A stretch of 64,000 bases of DNA from Mesorhizobium prunaredense (GCF_900156895.1 NZ_FTPD01000005.1:21977-85976), one strand, 5' to 3'. Positions 37,119 to 46,670 are shown, numbered from the stretch's first letter. Notes: generated from the sequence alone by a model not told the origin. Program-made: numbers and translations.

Positions 37119-37142
37119 CCGGCACACAGGGAAGGCATCCGC

Positions 37143-38632
37143 ATGAGCGAACTCAGTCACAAGGACTGGATCAGCAAGGCATCCGCGATCCGTCTTCGCG
37201 ACAAGGCGTTCATCGACGGCAAGACCGTCGCGGCGCGTTCGGGCCGAACCTTCGCCAGCATCAATCCGGCCACCGGCGAAACGCTGGCCGAGGTGGCGTC
37301 CTGCGGCGAGGAAGATGTCGATCTCGCCGTTGCCGCGGCGCGCCGCAGTTTCGAGGTCGGTGTCTGGTCACTCACGAGCCCGGCGCACCGCAAAGAGGTG
37401 CTGCTGCGGCTGGCGCGGCTGCTGCGCGAAAACCTGCAGGAGCTTGCCCTGCTCGAGTCGCTCGACATGGGCAAGCTTGTCACGGATGCGGCGACTGTCG
37501 ATGTCCCGGGTTCTGCGGCGATCTTCCAGTGGTATGGCGAGGCCATCGACAAGATCTACGACGAAGTGGCGCCGACCGGCGGGAGCGATCTGGTGCTGGT
37601 GCGGCGCGAGCCGCTCGGCGTCATCGGCGCCGTGGTGCCGTGGAATTTTCCGCTCGACATGGCGACCTGGAAATGTGCGCCCGCGCTGGCGGCGGGCAAT
37701 TCGGTAGTGCTGAAGCCCGCCGAGCAGTCGCCTTTCTCGGCCCTCCGGCTGGCGGAACTTGCCATGGAGGCGGGCCTGCCCGCCGGTGTGCTCAATGTCG
37801 TGCCTGGCCTTGGCGAGACGGCCGGCCAGGCGCTCGGCCGCCACATGGATGTGGATTGCCTTGCCTTCACCGGATCGACCTCGGTCGGCAAGATGTTCCT
37901 GCAGTATTCGGGCCAGTCGAACATGAAGCAGGTCTGGCTCGAAACAGGTGGCAAAAGCCCCAATCTTGTCTTCGCCGATTGCGGCGATCTCGATGCGGCA
38001 GCCGACATGGCGGCGTTCGGGATCTTCTTTAACCAGGCGAGGTCTGTTCGGCCAATTCGCGCCTGCTCGTGCAACGCGGCATCAAGGATGCGCTTCTGGA
38101 GAAGCTGACGGAGCGCGCTGCGGCCACCCAGCCTGGCGATCCGCTCGACCCGGCCTCGAAAATGGGCGCCATGGTCGATGCCCGCCACGCCGCCAACGTC
38201 ATGCGGTTCGTCGAGGCCGGCAAGAAGACCGCGCGCTTGGTTGCCGGCGGCGATCGGGTCACGATCAACGGTCGCGGCAGCTTCATACAGCCCACCATCT
38301 TCGACAATGTTGCCCATGACGACCCGATTGCCCGCGACGAGATATTCGGACCGGTGCTTTCGGTCATAGCCTTCGACGACGAAGAGGAGGCTATCCGCAT
38401 TGCCAATGACAGCCCGTATGGACTGGCCGCATCGCTGTGGACCGACAGTCTTTCGCGCGCGCACCACGTTGCCGGCCGGCTCCGCGCCGGCACGGTTTCT
38501 GTCAATACGGTCGATGCGCTGAGCCCGATGACGCCGTTCGGCGGGATCAAGCAATCCGGCTTCGGCCGCGACCTGTCTCTGCACTCGCTCGACAAGTACA
38601 CCGCGCTGAAAACGACATGGATCAAGTACTGA
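37143..38632 (+). pseudogene. NAD-dependent aldehyde dehydrogenase, frameshifted
   Basis: Two overlapping frames make one ~495-residue aldehyde dehydrogenase: frame one (37143 on) has VVPWNFPLDMATWKCAPALA, FTGSTSVGKMF and LETGGKSPN; frame two, to 38632, has DEIFGPVLSVIAFDDEEEA and PFGGIKQSGFGRD. The break is at about 38036, where the FNQ codons are followed by GCGAGG; one extra G would give the canonical NQGEVCSANSRLL containing the catalytic Cys. As written, the first product stops at 38108 without that Cys. It resembles PuuC-type enzymes that oxidise amino-aldehydes. Either a real inactivating deletion or a single-base sequence error. Confidence 0.85.
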
Positions 38633-38682
38633 GGCAGTGCGGGCGCTTGATCGCAGCGCCCAAACCGGCAACATAGCCGCCC

Positions 38683-39618
38683 ATGCCGTTACGCTTCACG
38701 CTGAGACAACTGGAATATTTCGTCGCCGTCGGCGAAGCCGGCTCCATTACCAAGGCGGCCGAGCAGGTCAATGTTTCGCCGCCTTCGATCTCGGCGTCCA
38801 TCGCGCAGCTCGAGGCCGAATTCGGCGTCCAGCTTTTTGTGCGCAAGCATTCGCATGGCCTGTCGCTCACGGCCGGCGGGCGCGTTTTCCTCAAGGAGGC
38901 CGCCAGGCTGCTAGCCGACGCCGACGCTCTGCACGATATTGCCGGCGACATCGCCGAGAAGGTGCGTGGGCCGCTGGCGGTCGGATGCCTGCTGACCTTC
39001 GCGCAGATCGTCATGCCGACCCTGCGCATGAAGTTCGAGCGCGCCTATCCCGAGGTGCGGTTCAGGCAGTTCGAACGCAACCAGGGTCAGCTGCTCGAAA
39101 TGTTGCAACGGGGCGAAATCGACGCGGCGCTGACCTACGATCTAGAACTGTCGCAGGACACGACGTTCGAATCGCTGATGCTGGTGCCGGCCTATGTCAT
39201 GCTGCCACAGGGGCACCGCTTCGCCGGCAAGGCTTCCATCACGACGGAAGAGCTGGCCGACGAGCCGATGGTGCTGCTCGACCTGCCATATAGCCGCGAA
39301 TATTTCCTCTCGGCCTTTCATTCGCGGGGGATCCGGCCGAACATTGCCGAGCGCACCGGCGACATCGCGGTAATGCGTTCGATGGTTGCGAACGGCTTCG
39401 GCTATGGCATCGCCAACATGCGGCCGCTCAACACGCTGGCGCCAGACGGCAAGCCGCTGGTCTTCGTGCCTCTGGAGGGGGATTTGCGGCCTCTGACCAT
39501 GGGGGTTGCATTGCCCAACGCCGAGCACCGCACCCAGACAGTGCAGGCATTCATCGATCATTGCCGCCGTTTCGTCGTCGAACAGGGCGTGTTCGGCAGC
39601 GGGCGGGTCGTGGAATAG
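38683..39618 (+). CDS. LysR-family transcriptional regulator
   Basis: A 311-residue LysR protein. The N-terminal winged helix reads LRQLEYFVAVGEAGSITKAA followed by NVSPPSISASIAQLEAEFGV, and the effector domain starts RGPLAVGCLLTFAQIVMP. It lies 50 bases after the aldehyde dehydrogenase gene on the same strand, which is unusual for an autoregulated divergent LysR gene. It is the only regulator in the locus and the natural candidate to bind the T-N11-A boxes at 29825, 34550 and 40975. Confidence 0.9.
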   Translation: MPLRFTLRQLEYFVAVGEAGSITKAAEQVNVSPPSISASIAQLEAEFGVQLFVRKHSHGLSLTAGGRVFLKEAARLLADADALHDIAGDIAEKVRGPLAVGCLLTFAQIVMPTLRMKFERAYPEVRFRQFERNQGQLLEMLQRGEIDAALTYDLELSQDTTFESLMLVPAYVMLPQGHRFAGKASITTEELADEPMVLLDLPYSREYFLSAFHSRGIRPNIAERTGDIAVMRSMVANGFGYGIANMRPLNTLAPDGKPLVFVPLEGDLRPLTMGVALPNAEHRTQTVQAFIDHCRRFVVEQGVFGSGRVVE

Positions 39619-39619
39619 A

Positions 39620-39663
39620 GCAATTCCAGGAAAAGTGTGGAACGGTTTTCCCACAGGAATTGC
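39620..39663. repeat. Rhizobial palindromic element between convergent genes
   Basis: GCAATTCC and GGAATTGC are perfect 8-bp inverted ends, with GGAAAA and TTTTCC nested inside, giving a long hairpin. The sequence matches from memory a common rhizobial intergenic palindrome. Placed between the convergent LysR and ArgE-like genes, it may serve as a two-way terminator. Confidence 0.65.
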
Positions 39664-39693
39664 GTCAAAACGAAGAGATCCCGCGACGACCTA

Positions 39694-40860
39694 TCAGGCA
39701 GTCTGAAGCCGGTGACTGGCAAGCAGCCGCAGCAGATTGTCCAGCATGTCGTCGCAGCGGCGCATCTGTTCGACGCTGACGAATTCGTCCGGTCTGTGCC
39801 CTTGCGCCATCGAGCCCGGTCCGCACACGATGGTCGGCGTGCCGAGGTCGCGGCTGAACAATCCGCCTTCGGTGCCGAAGGCAACCTTGATAGTATCGTT
39901 GGCGCCGGTCAACGATTTGACGAAGGCTACGGCCTGCGAGTTCGCCGGCGTGTCCAGCCCTGGATAGGTGTTGGTGATATCGATGTCGATGGCCGCCTCT
40001 GGCGCGATCGTTGAAGCCGCAGCGGCAATGCGCGCTGCCGCCGCGCGCAACCCATCGAGGATTTGGTCGGGATTGTCGGCCGCGACATTGCGGATCTCGA
40101 AGTCGAGCTGGCAGAGGTTCGGCACGATGTTGAGCGCCACGCCGGCATTCATCTTGCCAACGTGGACGGTCGTGTAGGGAATGTCGTAGTCGCCGTCGCG
40201 TACGCCATCGCGCGCTAGCCGATCCTGTTCTTGGCGCAGTGCGGAGACGAAGTCGCAGCCCAGATGAATAGCATTGAGTGCCAAGGGGGCCAGCGCCGAA
40301 TGGCCTTCCCGTCCACTGCAGATGGCGCGCGCCGCAAGCTTGCCCTTGTGGCCGGTCGCAACCTGCATGCTGGTCGGCTCGCCGACGATGCACAGCAATG
40401 GCCGGTGCGGCGCAACCTGCAGCATGTCGATCAGGCTGTGCACGCCGATGCAGCCGACCTCTTCGTCGTAGGAAAGCGCCAGATGCAAGGGCATTTGCAA
40501 GCTCATTTTCGAGGCCTTGAGGCACGCGGCAAGCGCGCAGGCCACGAAACCCTTCATGTCGGCCGCGCCGCGGCCGTAAAGCTTGCCGTCGCGCGCGCTC
40601 ATCTCGAAAGGCGGCAGCGTCCAGTCCTGGCCGTCGATGGGGACGACATCGGTATGGCCGGACAGCATGACGCCGGGAGCGTCGGCCGGCCCGATGGTGG
40701 CGAAAAGGTTCGCCTTATAGCCGTCCGCGCTGCGGATGATCTGGCATGCAATGCCCTGTGCCGCCAGCAACTCCGTCACGTAGCCGATGAGGTCGAGGTT
40801 CGAAACGCGGCTCACCGTCGGGAATGCGATCAGCTTTTCAAGGATTCGGATGCTGTCCAT
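39694..40860 (-). CDS. ArgE-like M20 deacylase
   Basis: A 388-residue metallopeptidase-family amidohydrolase. Metal-site motifs are MLSGHTDVVPIDGQ (His and Asp), LYGRGAADMKGF, and LSYDEEVGCIG (Glu pair), with a dimerisation domain in the middle and a C-terminal His in the GHRPDEFV segment. It resembles acetylornithine deacetylase, but the context (divergent from the trimethylamine-dehydrogenase-like gene and beside a LysR gene) suggests hydrolysis of an N-acyl or amide intermediate of the catabolic pathway, not arginine synthesis. Confidence 0.87.
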   Translation of the reverse strand: MDSIRILEKLIAFPTVSRVSNLDLIGYVTELLAAQGIACQIIRSADGYKANLFATIGPADAPGVMLSGHTDVVPIDGQDWTLPPFEMSARDGKLYGRGAADMKGFVACALAACLKASKMSLQMPLHLALSYDEEVGCIGVHSLIDMLQVAPHRPLLCIVGEPTSMQVATGHKGKLAARAICSGREGHSALAPLALNAIHLGCDFVSALRQEQDRLARDGVRDGDYDIPYTTVHVGKMNAGVALNIVPNLCQLDFEIRNVAADNPDQILDGLRAAAARIAAAASTIAPEAAIDIDITNTYPGLDTPANSQAVAFVKSLTGANDTIKVAFGTEGGLFSRDLGTPTIVCGPGSMAQGHRPDEFVSVEQMRRCDDMLDNLLRLLASHRLQTA

Positions 40861-40972
40861 GCGTTGTATGTCTCATTGGCCGTGCGCGCTATCTAGCATC
40901 GCGTGGGAGCGGCGCTGAAGTCGCATTTGGCTCAGCCGGGATTCACCGGATGCTAATCCAGGCGGCGGGGCT

Positions 40973-40991
40973 GATTAGGCGCGTCCTAATC
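40973..40991. promoter_or_regulatory. Palindromic LysR-type box (divergent promoter)
   Basis: GATTAGG-CGCGT-CCTAATC is a perfect 7-bp inverted repeat. Its core (40975-40989) TTAGGCGCGTCCTAA matches the 29825 box at 11 of 15 positions. It lies in the 279-bp interval between the ArgE-like gene (minus) and the flavoprotein gene (plus), about 115 and 150 bases from their starts. A half-site CTAATCC is at 40953. Confidence 0.6.
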
Positions 40992-41139
40992 GGCACAGAA
41001 GAAATCTGTAGTTTTCCGGCACGCGCCGCAACCTATGAGTAGGTTCACGGCATCTGCCCACCGGGCAGACCGGCTTGCGTCAAAGTTTGAAACCATCACC
41101 GCGCATGCCGCGATGCGACGCTGGCAGGAAGGAAGCACC

Positions 41140-43209
41140 ATGCGTGATCCACGCTACGACATTCTGTTCGAGCCTGTGAAGATCGGTCCGGTGACCGCCA
41201 AGAACCGCTTCTACCAGGTGCCGCACTGCAATGGCGGCGGCTATCGCGATCCGTCCGCCGCGGCCGAGATGCGCCGCATCAAGTCGGAAGGCGGCTGGGG
41301 TGTCATCTTCACCGAGCAGACCGAGATGCACCACACCTCGGAGATCACGCCCTTCATCGAGCTCAGGCTGTGGGACGACGCCGATATCCCGGCGCTCGCC
41401 AGGATGGCCAAGGCCATGCACCAGCATGGCGCGCTGGCTGGCATCCAGCTGGCCTATTCCGGTATCAACGGCCCGAACCTCTACACCAAGGAAGTGCCGC
41501 GCGGACCGTCGGCCTTGCCCATCCGCACCTTCACCAATGACCCGGTGCAGGCACGCGCCATGGACAAGCAGGATATACGCGACCTGCGCCGCTGGCATCG
41601 CAATGCCTTCAAACGCGCCAAGCTGGCGGGTTTCGACCTGGTCTGTCTCTACGGCGCGCATGGCTTCGGCATCATCCAGCACTTCCTGTCGACCGCCACC
41701 AACCAGCGCAGCGACGAATATGGCGGCTCGCTGGAAAACCGCTCGCGGCTGATGCGAGAGCTGATTGAGGAGGGCAGGGACGCCATCGGCGACACTTGCG
41801 GCCTGACGCTGCGGCTGTCGCTGGACGAGATGATCGGCGAGCTGGGCTTAGCCAATTCCGAAGTGCGCGACATGATCGAGATGCATGCCGACCTGCCCGA
41901 CCTCTGGGATCTAGCGCATGGCGCCTGGGAGGACTGCTCCGGGCCGTCGCGGTTCAAGGAGGAGGCCGCTCAGGAGGGTCTGGTATCCGGCATCAAGAAG
42001 CTGACCTCGAAGCCGGTCGTCGGCGTCGGTCGCTTCACCTCGCCGGATGTCATGGTCAGGATGATCAAGTCCGGCACGCTCGATTTCATCGGCTGCGCCC
42101 GTCCATCGATCGCCGATCCGTTCCTGCCGAAGAAGGTGGAGGAGGGACGGATCGAGGACATTCGCGAATGCATCGGCTGCAACATCTGCATCACCGGCGA
42201 CATGACCATGTCGATCTCGCGCTGCACGCAGAACCCGACATTCATGGAGGAGTGGCGCAAGGGTTGGCATCCGGAGCGGATGCAGGCCAAGGGCGACAGC
42301 GACAGCGTGCTGATCGTCGGCGCCGGTCCCGCCGGGCTTGAGGCCGCCCGCGCACTCGGCCTGCGCGGCTACCAGGTGGCGATCGCCGAGGCCGGCACCG
42401 AGCTCGGCGGCCGCGTGGCGCGCGAGTGCCGCTTGCCTGGTCTCTCCGCCTGGGGTCGCGTACGCGACTATCGCCAGTATCAGATCAGCCAGATGTCCAA
42501 TGTCGACGTCTATTTCGAAAGCCGATTGTCCGCCGAAGATATCCTGGCCTTCGGGTTTCAGAACATCGCCATTGCCACCGGCTCGACATGGCGCCATGAC
42601 GGCGTGGCGCGTGCGCATGTCGTGCCGATGCCGGTGGATCCGGCCATGCCGCTCTATACCCCGGACAACCTGATGGGCGGAAATGTACCGACCGGCAACG
42701 TCGTGTTGTTCGACGACGACCACTATTACATGGGTGGCGTTCTGGCAGAGCTTATGGCGCGCCGGGGCGCGACGGTGACGCTGGTGACGCCGTCCGCCTA
42801 TGTGTCCGACTGGACCCGCAACACGCTGGAGCAAGGCGCCATCCATCGCCGGCTGGCCGAGCTCGGCGTCGAGATCGTGCTGAACCGGACCGTGACGCGC
42901 GTCGTGCCGGGAGGCGTTGCCACCGCCTGCGCCTACACCGGTGCCGAACGCGACATTGCCGCCGACGCCGTGGTGCTGGTCACGTCGCGCCAACAGGACG
43001 ACCAGGTCTGGCGCAACCTGAAAGCGCGGCGCGACGAATGGGCCGACAATGGCATTCGCTCGATCAAGGTCATAGGCGATGCCGAGGCGCCAGGTCCGAT
43101 CGCCTGGGCGACCTATGCCGGACACCGCTTCGCGCGCGAACTGGACGAAGCCGATACCGGTGATGCGCTGCCGTTCCGCCGTGAAGTGACGGCTTTGGCG
43201 GCGGGGTAG
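41140..43209 (+). CDS. Trimethylamine-dehydrogenase-family flavoprotein
   Basis: A 689-residue protein with an FMN TIM barrel, an iron-sulfur site and a C-terminal dinucleotide-binding half. NRFYQVPHC puts Cys at residue 30, the position that carries 6-S-cysteinyl-FMN in trimethylamine dehydrogenase. LYGAH keeps the catalytic Tyr/His pair; ECIGCNICITGD...RC supplies the 4Fe-4S cysteines; VLIVGAGPAGLEAARAL is the dinucleotide motif. Of the three aromatic bowl residues remembered for trimethylamine dehydrogenase, Trp264 seems kept, but Tyr60 aligns with Gln and Trp355 with Asp, so the substrate probably differs. AAGGAAG precedes this ATG; earlier starts to 41035 are less likely. Confidence 0.87.
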   Translation: MRDPRYDILFEPVKIGPVTAKNRFYQVPHCNGGGYRDPSAAAEMRRIKSEGGWGVIFTEQTEMHHTSEITPFIELRLWDDADIPALARMAKAMHQHGALAGIQLAYSGINGPNLYTKEVPRGPSALPIRTFTNDPVQARAMDKQDIRDLRRWHRNAFKRAKLAGFDLVCLYGAHGFGIIQHFLSTATNQRSDEYGGSLENRSRLMRELIEEGRDAIGDTCGLTLRLSLDEMIGELGLANSEVRDMIEMHADLPDLWDLAHGAWEDCSGPSRFKEEAAQEGLVSGIKKLTSKPVVGVGRFTSPDVMVRMIKSGTLDFIGCARPSIADPFLPKKVEEGRIEDIRECIGCNICITGDMTMSISRCTQNPTFMEEWRKGWHPERMQAKGDSDSVLIVGAGPAGLEAARALGLRGYQVAIAEAGTELGGRVARECRLPGLSAWGRVRDYRQYQISQMSNVDVYFESRLSAEDILAFGFQNIAIATGSTWRHDGVARAHVVPMPVDPAMPLYTPDNLMGGNVPTGNVVLFDDDHYYMGGVLAELMARRGATVTLVTPSAYVSDWTRNTLEQGAIHRRLAELGVEIVLNRTVTRVVPGGVATACAYTGAERDIAADAVVLVTSRQQDDQVWRNLKARRDEWADNGIRSIKVIGDAEAPGPIAWATYAGHRFARELDEADTGDALPFRREVTALAAG

Positions 43210-43675
43210 GCCGATAGCATGGCTTGATAGGGAATGACGTCGCCACAAGCCGATAGTGTTTCGCGCTAGCGTGAGCAGACACCGAAATGTCAGGCGAATA
43301 GTCTGCTTGCGTTCACCGGTTGAGCTCACCGCCGGCGCGACGTACGAGCTGGACCGTCTCGTTGTTGGTATCAACCTTGATGTCGCACCCGACAACCTTT
43401 GCGCCTTCTCGCGCAAAGGTCTGTGCCGCGACACGGCCCAGACCTCCTCCGGTGCCGGTGATCAGCACGGTATTCCCATAGCTTCCTCCTGGTCTGAACC
43501 GTCTCAGGGCAAACGACCCTCAGCCGCGTGGACTGGCCGGTCGATTTGAAATTCAGTTGTTCGACTCTCGCAACGACCTTGCTAGAGCTAACCTCGGCCA
43601 TACTTTTTCGGCGTTTACTTCGGCAGCGGAGGGGCTCGTCGCCGCCGTCGCTAAGGGTCTGGACTATAAGCCATG
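43210..43675 (-). pseudogene. Intergenic stretch with short-chain dehydrogenase stump
   Basis: Within this 466-bp interval, bases about 43330-43475 on the minus strand encode NTVLITGTGGGLGRVAAQTF, then REGAKVVGCDIKVDTNN, the N-terminal cofactor-binding motif of an SDR. A good GGAGGA and an ATG lie just upstream but in a different frame, so a base has been lost at the very start, and the rest of the enzyme is absent. The remaining bases hold nothing recognisable. Confidence 0.7.
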
Positions 43676-45535
43676 TTAATCGTGCGCGGTGCCGAGCACC
43701 GCTCGGAGCCCTGAGTCGTTCTGGCGGAGATGTTCCTCGATCCATCGGGTCGTGCGGTCGTAGGCATCCAAAAACAACCCGGAATGCCGACTCCAATCCA
43801 TGAAGCTGATCGTGTTGGAAACCTCCGGACAGACCAAGATATCCTCTTCGCCGACGGCAATGTCCTGCGGCCGGTGTGCCAGCATGCTCGAGGCAATGAC
43901 CTGAAGCATGCTGGGAACCCGAGGCAACCGGGCACGACCGAAAGGATTCAGCATGGTCAATGCCAGTTCGGAAGCTCCGGGGATGCGGTCATAGTCTATG
44001 TCGTATTTCTGCGGTGCACTCGACCCGAAGGTAACGATGACATTGGGTCCGGTCTTGAGCTCCTTCATCTGCTCCAGCGGCAAATTGTTCATGATAGCGC
44101 CGTCCACCAGCATATCGCCGTCATCTGTAAAGAACGGCGGCAGGACACCCGGGATGGAGCCGGACGCCCGAACGGCGTGCCAGAGCTTTCCACGACGGTG
44201 GACATGGGGCTGACGGCTGCTCAGATTGGTCGAAAGCGCAAAGAACGGAAGCCAAAGATCCTCGATCAGAACGTCGCCGTATTCCAGCCGAAGGGCCCGA
44301 TCAAACGCTTTGTGATCCAGAAGCGCGAAATGCGGCAAGGTGGGACGGCGAAACGCCCGGCTCTTGATAAATATGTTGTGGGTACCTCGGTCGATCTGCT
44401 CGGCATCCAAGCCTCTTGCGAAGCCGGCCATCATCGCCGCTCCGGAACTTGTCCCGCCGAGATAGTCGAAGCAAGCGCCCGCCTCGACGAAAGCCTTGTA
44501 GACGCCTAAATGAGCGCTGCCGAGGGACCCACCCCCTGCCGCCACGAAGCCCAGTGCCTTGCCCGAAATAAATCGGACCAGGCGCTGGAAATCAGACCCG
44601 TCGTCCAGCGCAACATGATGATGCTGGTCAACATAGGGTCGCTCATCGAGCCATGCAGAGGTACCGGAGACCGCAGCCGAGCGACTGTCGTGAATTAGGA
44701 CAAGCCGACTGGTCGATGGCGGATGGACCGATAGCGTCAGTTCCTCAGACGGGTTCAGGCGAGGCGAGCAGGACGCGTTGGCCAGCAACAGGACGGTATC
44801 GGCCTGGCGAATGCAGATTTGGGTCCATTCAGTAGGTTCCTCATCGGCAACATAGACTATGAATTGGGCTTCCGCCTCCAGTTCGTTCAACCAGTTAAGG
44901 ATCGGCTGGTCGTCAATCGGAAGACCTGGGAACTTCGCTTGGATGTCAAGCCGGGAAACGAACCGAGCGCGCGTGGCCGCGTCGAACGCTTGCCGCAGGT
45001 GCTGGATGAGCACCGGTGAGATGCGACTTCCGCCGGCTGCAATGATCGCAAGCGTTCGGATCTTGGCAGGTTTCTTGAGACGCGACGAACTCGGAGATTG
45101 GGTGGCAAACCGGCGCGCCAGAAATACCGTGACCGCCTCTCTCAGGCTCGGCAATGTCTCGGCCGCCTTCTCGAAATGATTGCGACCGATTTCAAGGACG
45201 ATTGAATCGCGCGCTGCAAGGACAGTGGCTGTGCGGGGTAATCCCGCGAAGAAACCGATTTCACCGATGAGTTCACCCTGTGCGATCTCGGCGACGGAGC
45301 CAGTCGAATCTCCTTTGTGTACCGTAAAGCGTCCAGACAGCACGATGAAAAACCTGTCCGACGCATCGCCTTCGCGAACCAGAACCTCACCGCGTCTCAG
45401 GACCCGACGGTCGGATTCGGCAGCTAAAGCCTCGAGCGCCAGCAACGACGCCCGATCGAACATCAATGTCGCCGACAATAAACTCGCTGCAAGAGAATCG
45501 ACGGAGGACATCTGAGCCATCCCTTGGGAATCCAT
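43676..45535 (-). CDS. cNMP-binding domain / patatin-like phospholipase
   Basis: A 619-residue protein of the neuropathy-target-esterase-like group. Residues about 25-140 form a cyclic-nucleotide-binding fold (REGDASDRFFIVLSGRFTVH, GELIGEIGFFAGLPRTATVL). A middle Rossmann-like part follows (160-290). Residues about 330-500 are patatin: GGGSLGSAHLG (oxyanion hole), GTSSG with Ser363, and DGA at 478-480 completing the Ser-Asp dyad. It likely hydrolyses phospholipids at the inner membrane. The frame is open to 45895, but those residues are low-complexity and GAGGAG lies before the ATG at 45535. Confidence 0.85.
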   Translation of the reverse strand: MDSQGMAQMSSVDSLAASLLSATLMFDRASLLALEALAAESDRRVLRRGEVLVREGDASDRFFIVLSGRFTVHKGDSTGSVAEIAQGELIGEIGFFAGLPRTATVLAARDSIVLEIGRNHFEKAAETLPSLREAVTVFLARRFATQSPSSSRLKKPAKIRTLAIIAAGGSRISPVLIQHLRQAFDAATRARFVSRLDIQAKFPGLPIDDQPILNWLNELEAEAQFIVYVADEEPTEWTQICIRQADTVLLLANASCSPRLNPSEELTLSVHPPSTSRLVLIHDSRSAAVSGTSAWLDERPYVDQHHHVALDDGSDFQRLVRFISGKALGFVAAGGGSLGSAHLGVYKAFVEAGACFDYLGGTSSGAAMMAGFARGLDAEQIDRGTHNIFIKSRAFRRPTLPHFALLDHKAFDRALRLEYGDVLIEDLWLPFFALSTNLSSRQPHVHRRGKLWHAVRASGSIPGVLPPFFTDDGDMLVDGAIMNNLPLEQMKELKTGPNVIVTFGSSAPQKYDIDYDRIPGASELALTMLNPFGRARLPRVPSMLQVIASSMLAHRPQDIAVGEEDILVCPEVSNTISFMDWSRHSGLFLDAYDRTTRWIEEHLRQNDSGLRAVLGTAHD

Positions 45536-45746
45536 GACTTTTGTCTCCTCGAGGGTGCTGGACGCCCTGCCGAATGATACCACACATGAGAGCCGCCGAA
45601 CGGCTGAGGCGCGGGACTGACCGCTGGGCCATCTCTGGCTCCCAGCAAGGGCCACGATCAGGCCGCCACGCCGCTCTCGGCGTCCGTCTTTTGGGCCGGG
45701 AAATTCACTTGAGCCCACGTCGCGAACCTGCTCGCTTGCCTGCCTG

Positions 45747-45986
45747 CTATTTTGTTGCGAGCGCAATTTCGTCGGACGAATTCGAACCCAGGTACGTATG
45801 AGCTTCGAAGTAGCTAAATGTCTCTGCCACCTCGGCGGCCCCGGGAAAGAGCGTAGCGAAGACGTCCTTGGGGACTTGCTTGAATGAGAATTCATGTCCC
45901 TGTCGATTCAACGTTTCGATGATTTCGTTGAAGCTCATAAAGTCACCGACCAAGGGCAGATACTCGCCATTGCCCGCCTGATCCAA
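45747..45986 (-). pseudogene. NmrA-like NAD(P)-binding protein, C-terminal fragment
   Basis: A 79-residue frame: GEYLPLVGDFMSFNEIIETL, then EAHTYLGSNSSDEIALATK. It matches the C-terminal part of NmrA/HSCARG-type proteins. The Rossmann fold is absent, and the dispersed repeat copy B begins about 20 bases upstream, so the gene was probably truncated near that element. Confidence 0.65.
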
Positions 45987-46004
45987 TTACTGCGATGCGG
46001 GAAT

Positions 46005-46200
46005 GTTTCCCTGCTCGTCCAAATGAATTCCCTGATAAAGGCATAAGGGAATTTCTGCCCTAAACAACTGAAATTGCGTAACAATAATGGGGTGGGGACT
46101 GCCAATATCGACGGTTTGCGCGAAAATTCCCTTTTTTTGCCATTATCAGGGAAGCTCGGCGAGAGACCAGTTCGCTTCAGACTGCGATACCCACCAATCA
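46005..46200. repeat. ~195-bp dispersed repeat, copy B (diverged)
   Basis: Shares with copies A and C the TTCCCTGCTC/AATTCCCTGATAAAGGCATA start, an internal AATTCCC, and the AGAGACCAGTTCGCTTCAGA then CTGCGATACCCACCA end. It is the least similar of the three. It lies directly upstream of the truncated NmrA-like gene. Bases 46201-46397 hold no recognisable feature. Confidence 0.7.
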
Positions 46201-46397
46201 GTCCGCCAGTTTTGGCGATTTTTCGACCGTCTCAGAATAGTGTCGACATTTCCGTGGGCTAGCGACGCGTTCGCGGCAACGCTTGGCGGAGAGGCCGCTT
46301 TCTCGGCCCAGAATGCCCCAAATTGGGGCCTTCGTCTCTGCGGGCTCAATTCCGTAGCCAACTGTTTGGAAAAGCGATGCTCGGCTGATGGTCGGAA

Positions 46398-46670
46398 TCA
46401 GAATCCGAGGAGGGCAGCCTGATCGATCCACGCGAGCGGAAGGCCCGAGAGGCGCGACAGCCTGTGGGCGGTGAGTTCGGTTGGCTGGTTCTTGCGGGCC
46501 TGCCCCGACATGGCGAGGGAAAGGTGGGCCAGTTGGTCCATTCCTCCGGCAGCCTCGTATCCGTTCAAGAAATGCCCGAAGCGGTCCGATTGATCGAAGG
46601 TGAAGGGTGTCGGTATGGCCGAAAAGTCTCCCTGCAGGGCGAGCTGTTCCCATTTATGGAGCCGCCTCAT
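46398..46670 (-). CDS. Small hypothetical protein
   Basis: A 90-residue frame starting MRRLHKWEQLALQGDFSAIP, with GGAG six bases before the ATG and no membrane segment or enzyme motif. The composition looks coding, and the phrase GHFLNGYEAAGGMDQLAHLS is not low-complexity. I do not recognise the family. It stands alone between repeat copy B and the caspase-like gene. The 262 bases to the caspase gene hold no gene. Confidence 0.45.
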   Translation of the reverse strand: MRRLHKWEQLALQGDFSAIPTPFTFDQSDRFGHFLNGYEAAGGMDQLAHLSLAMSGQARKNQPTELTAHRLSRLSGLPLAWIDQAALLGF

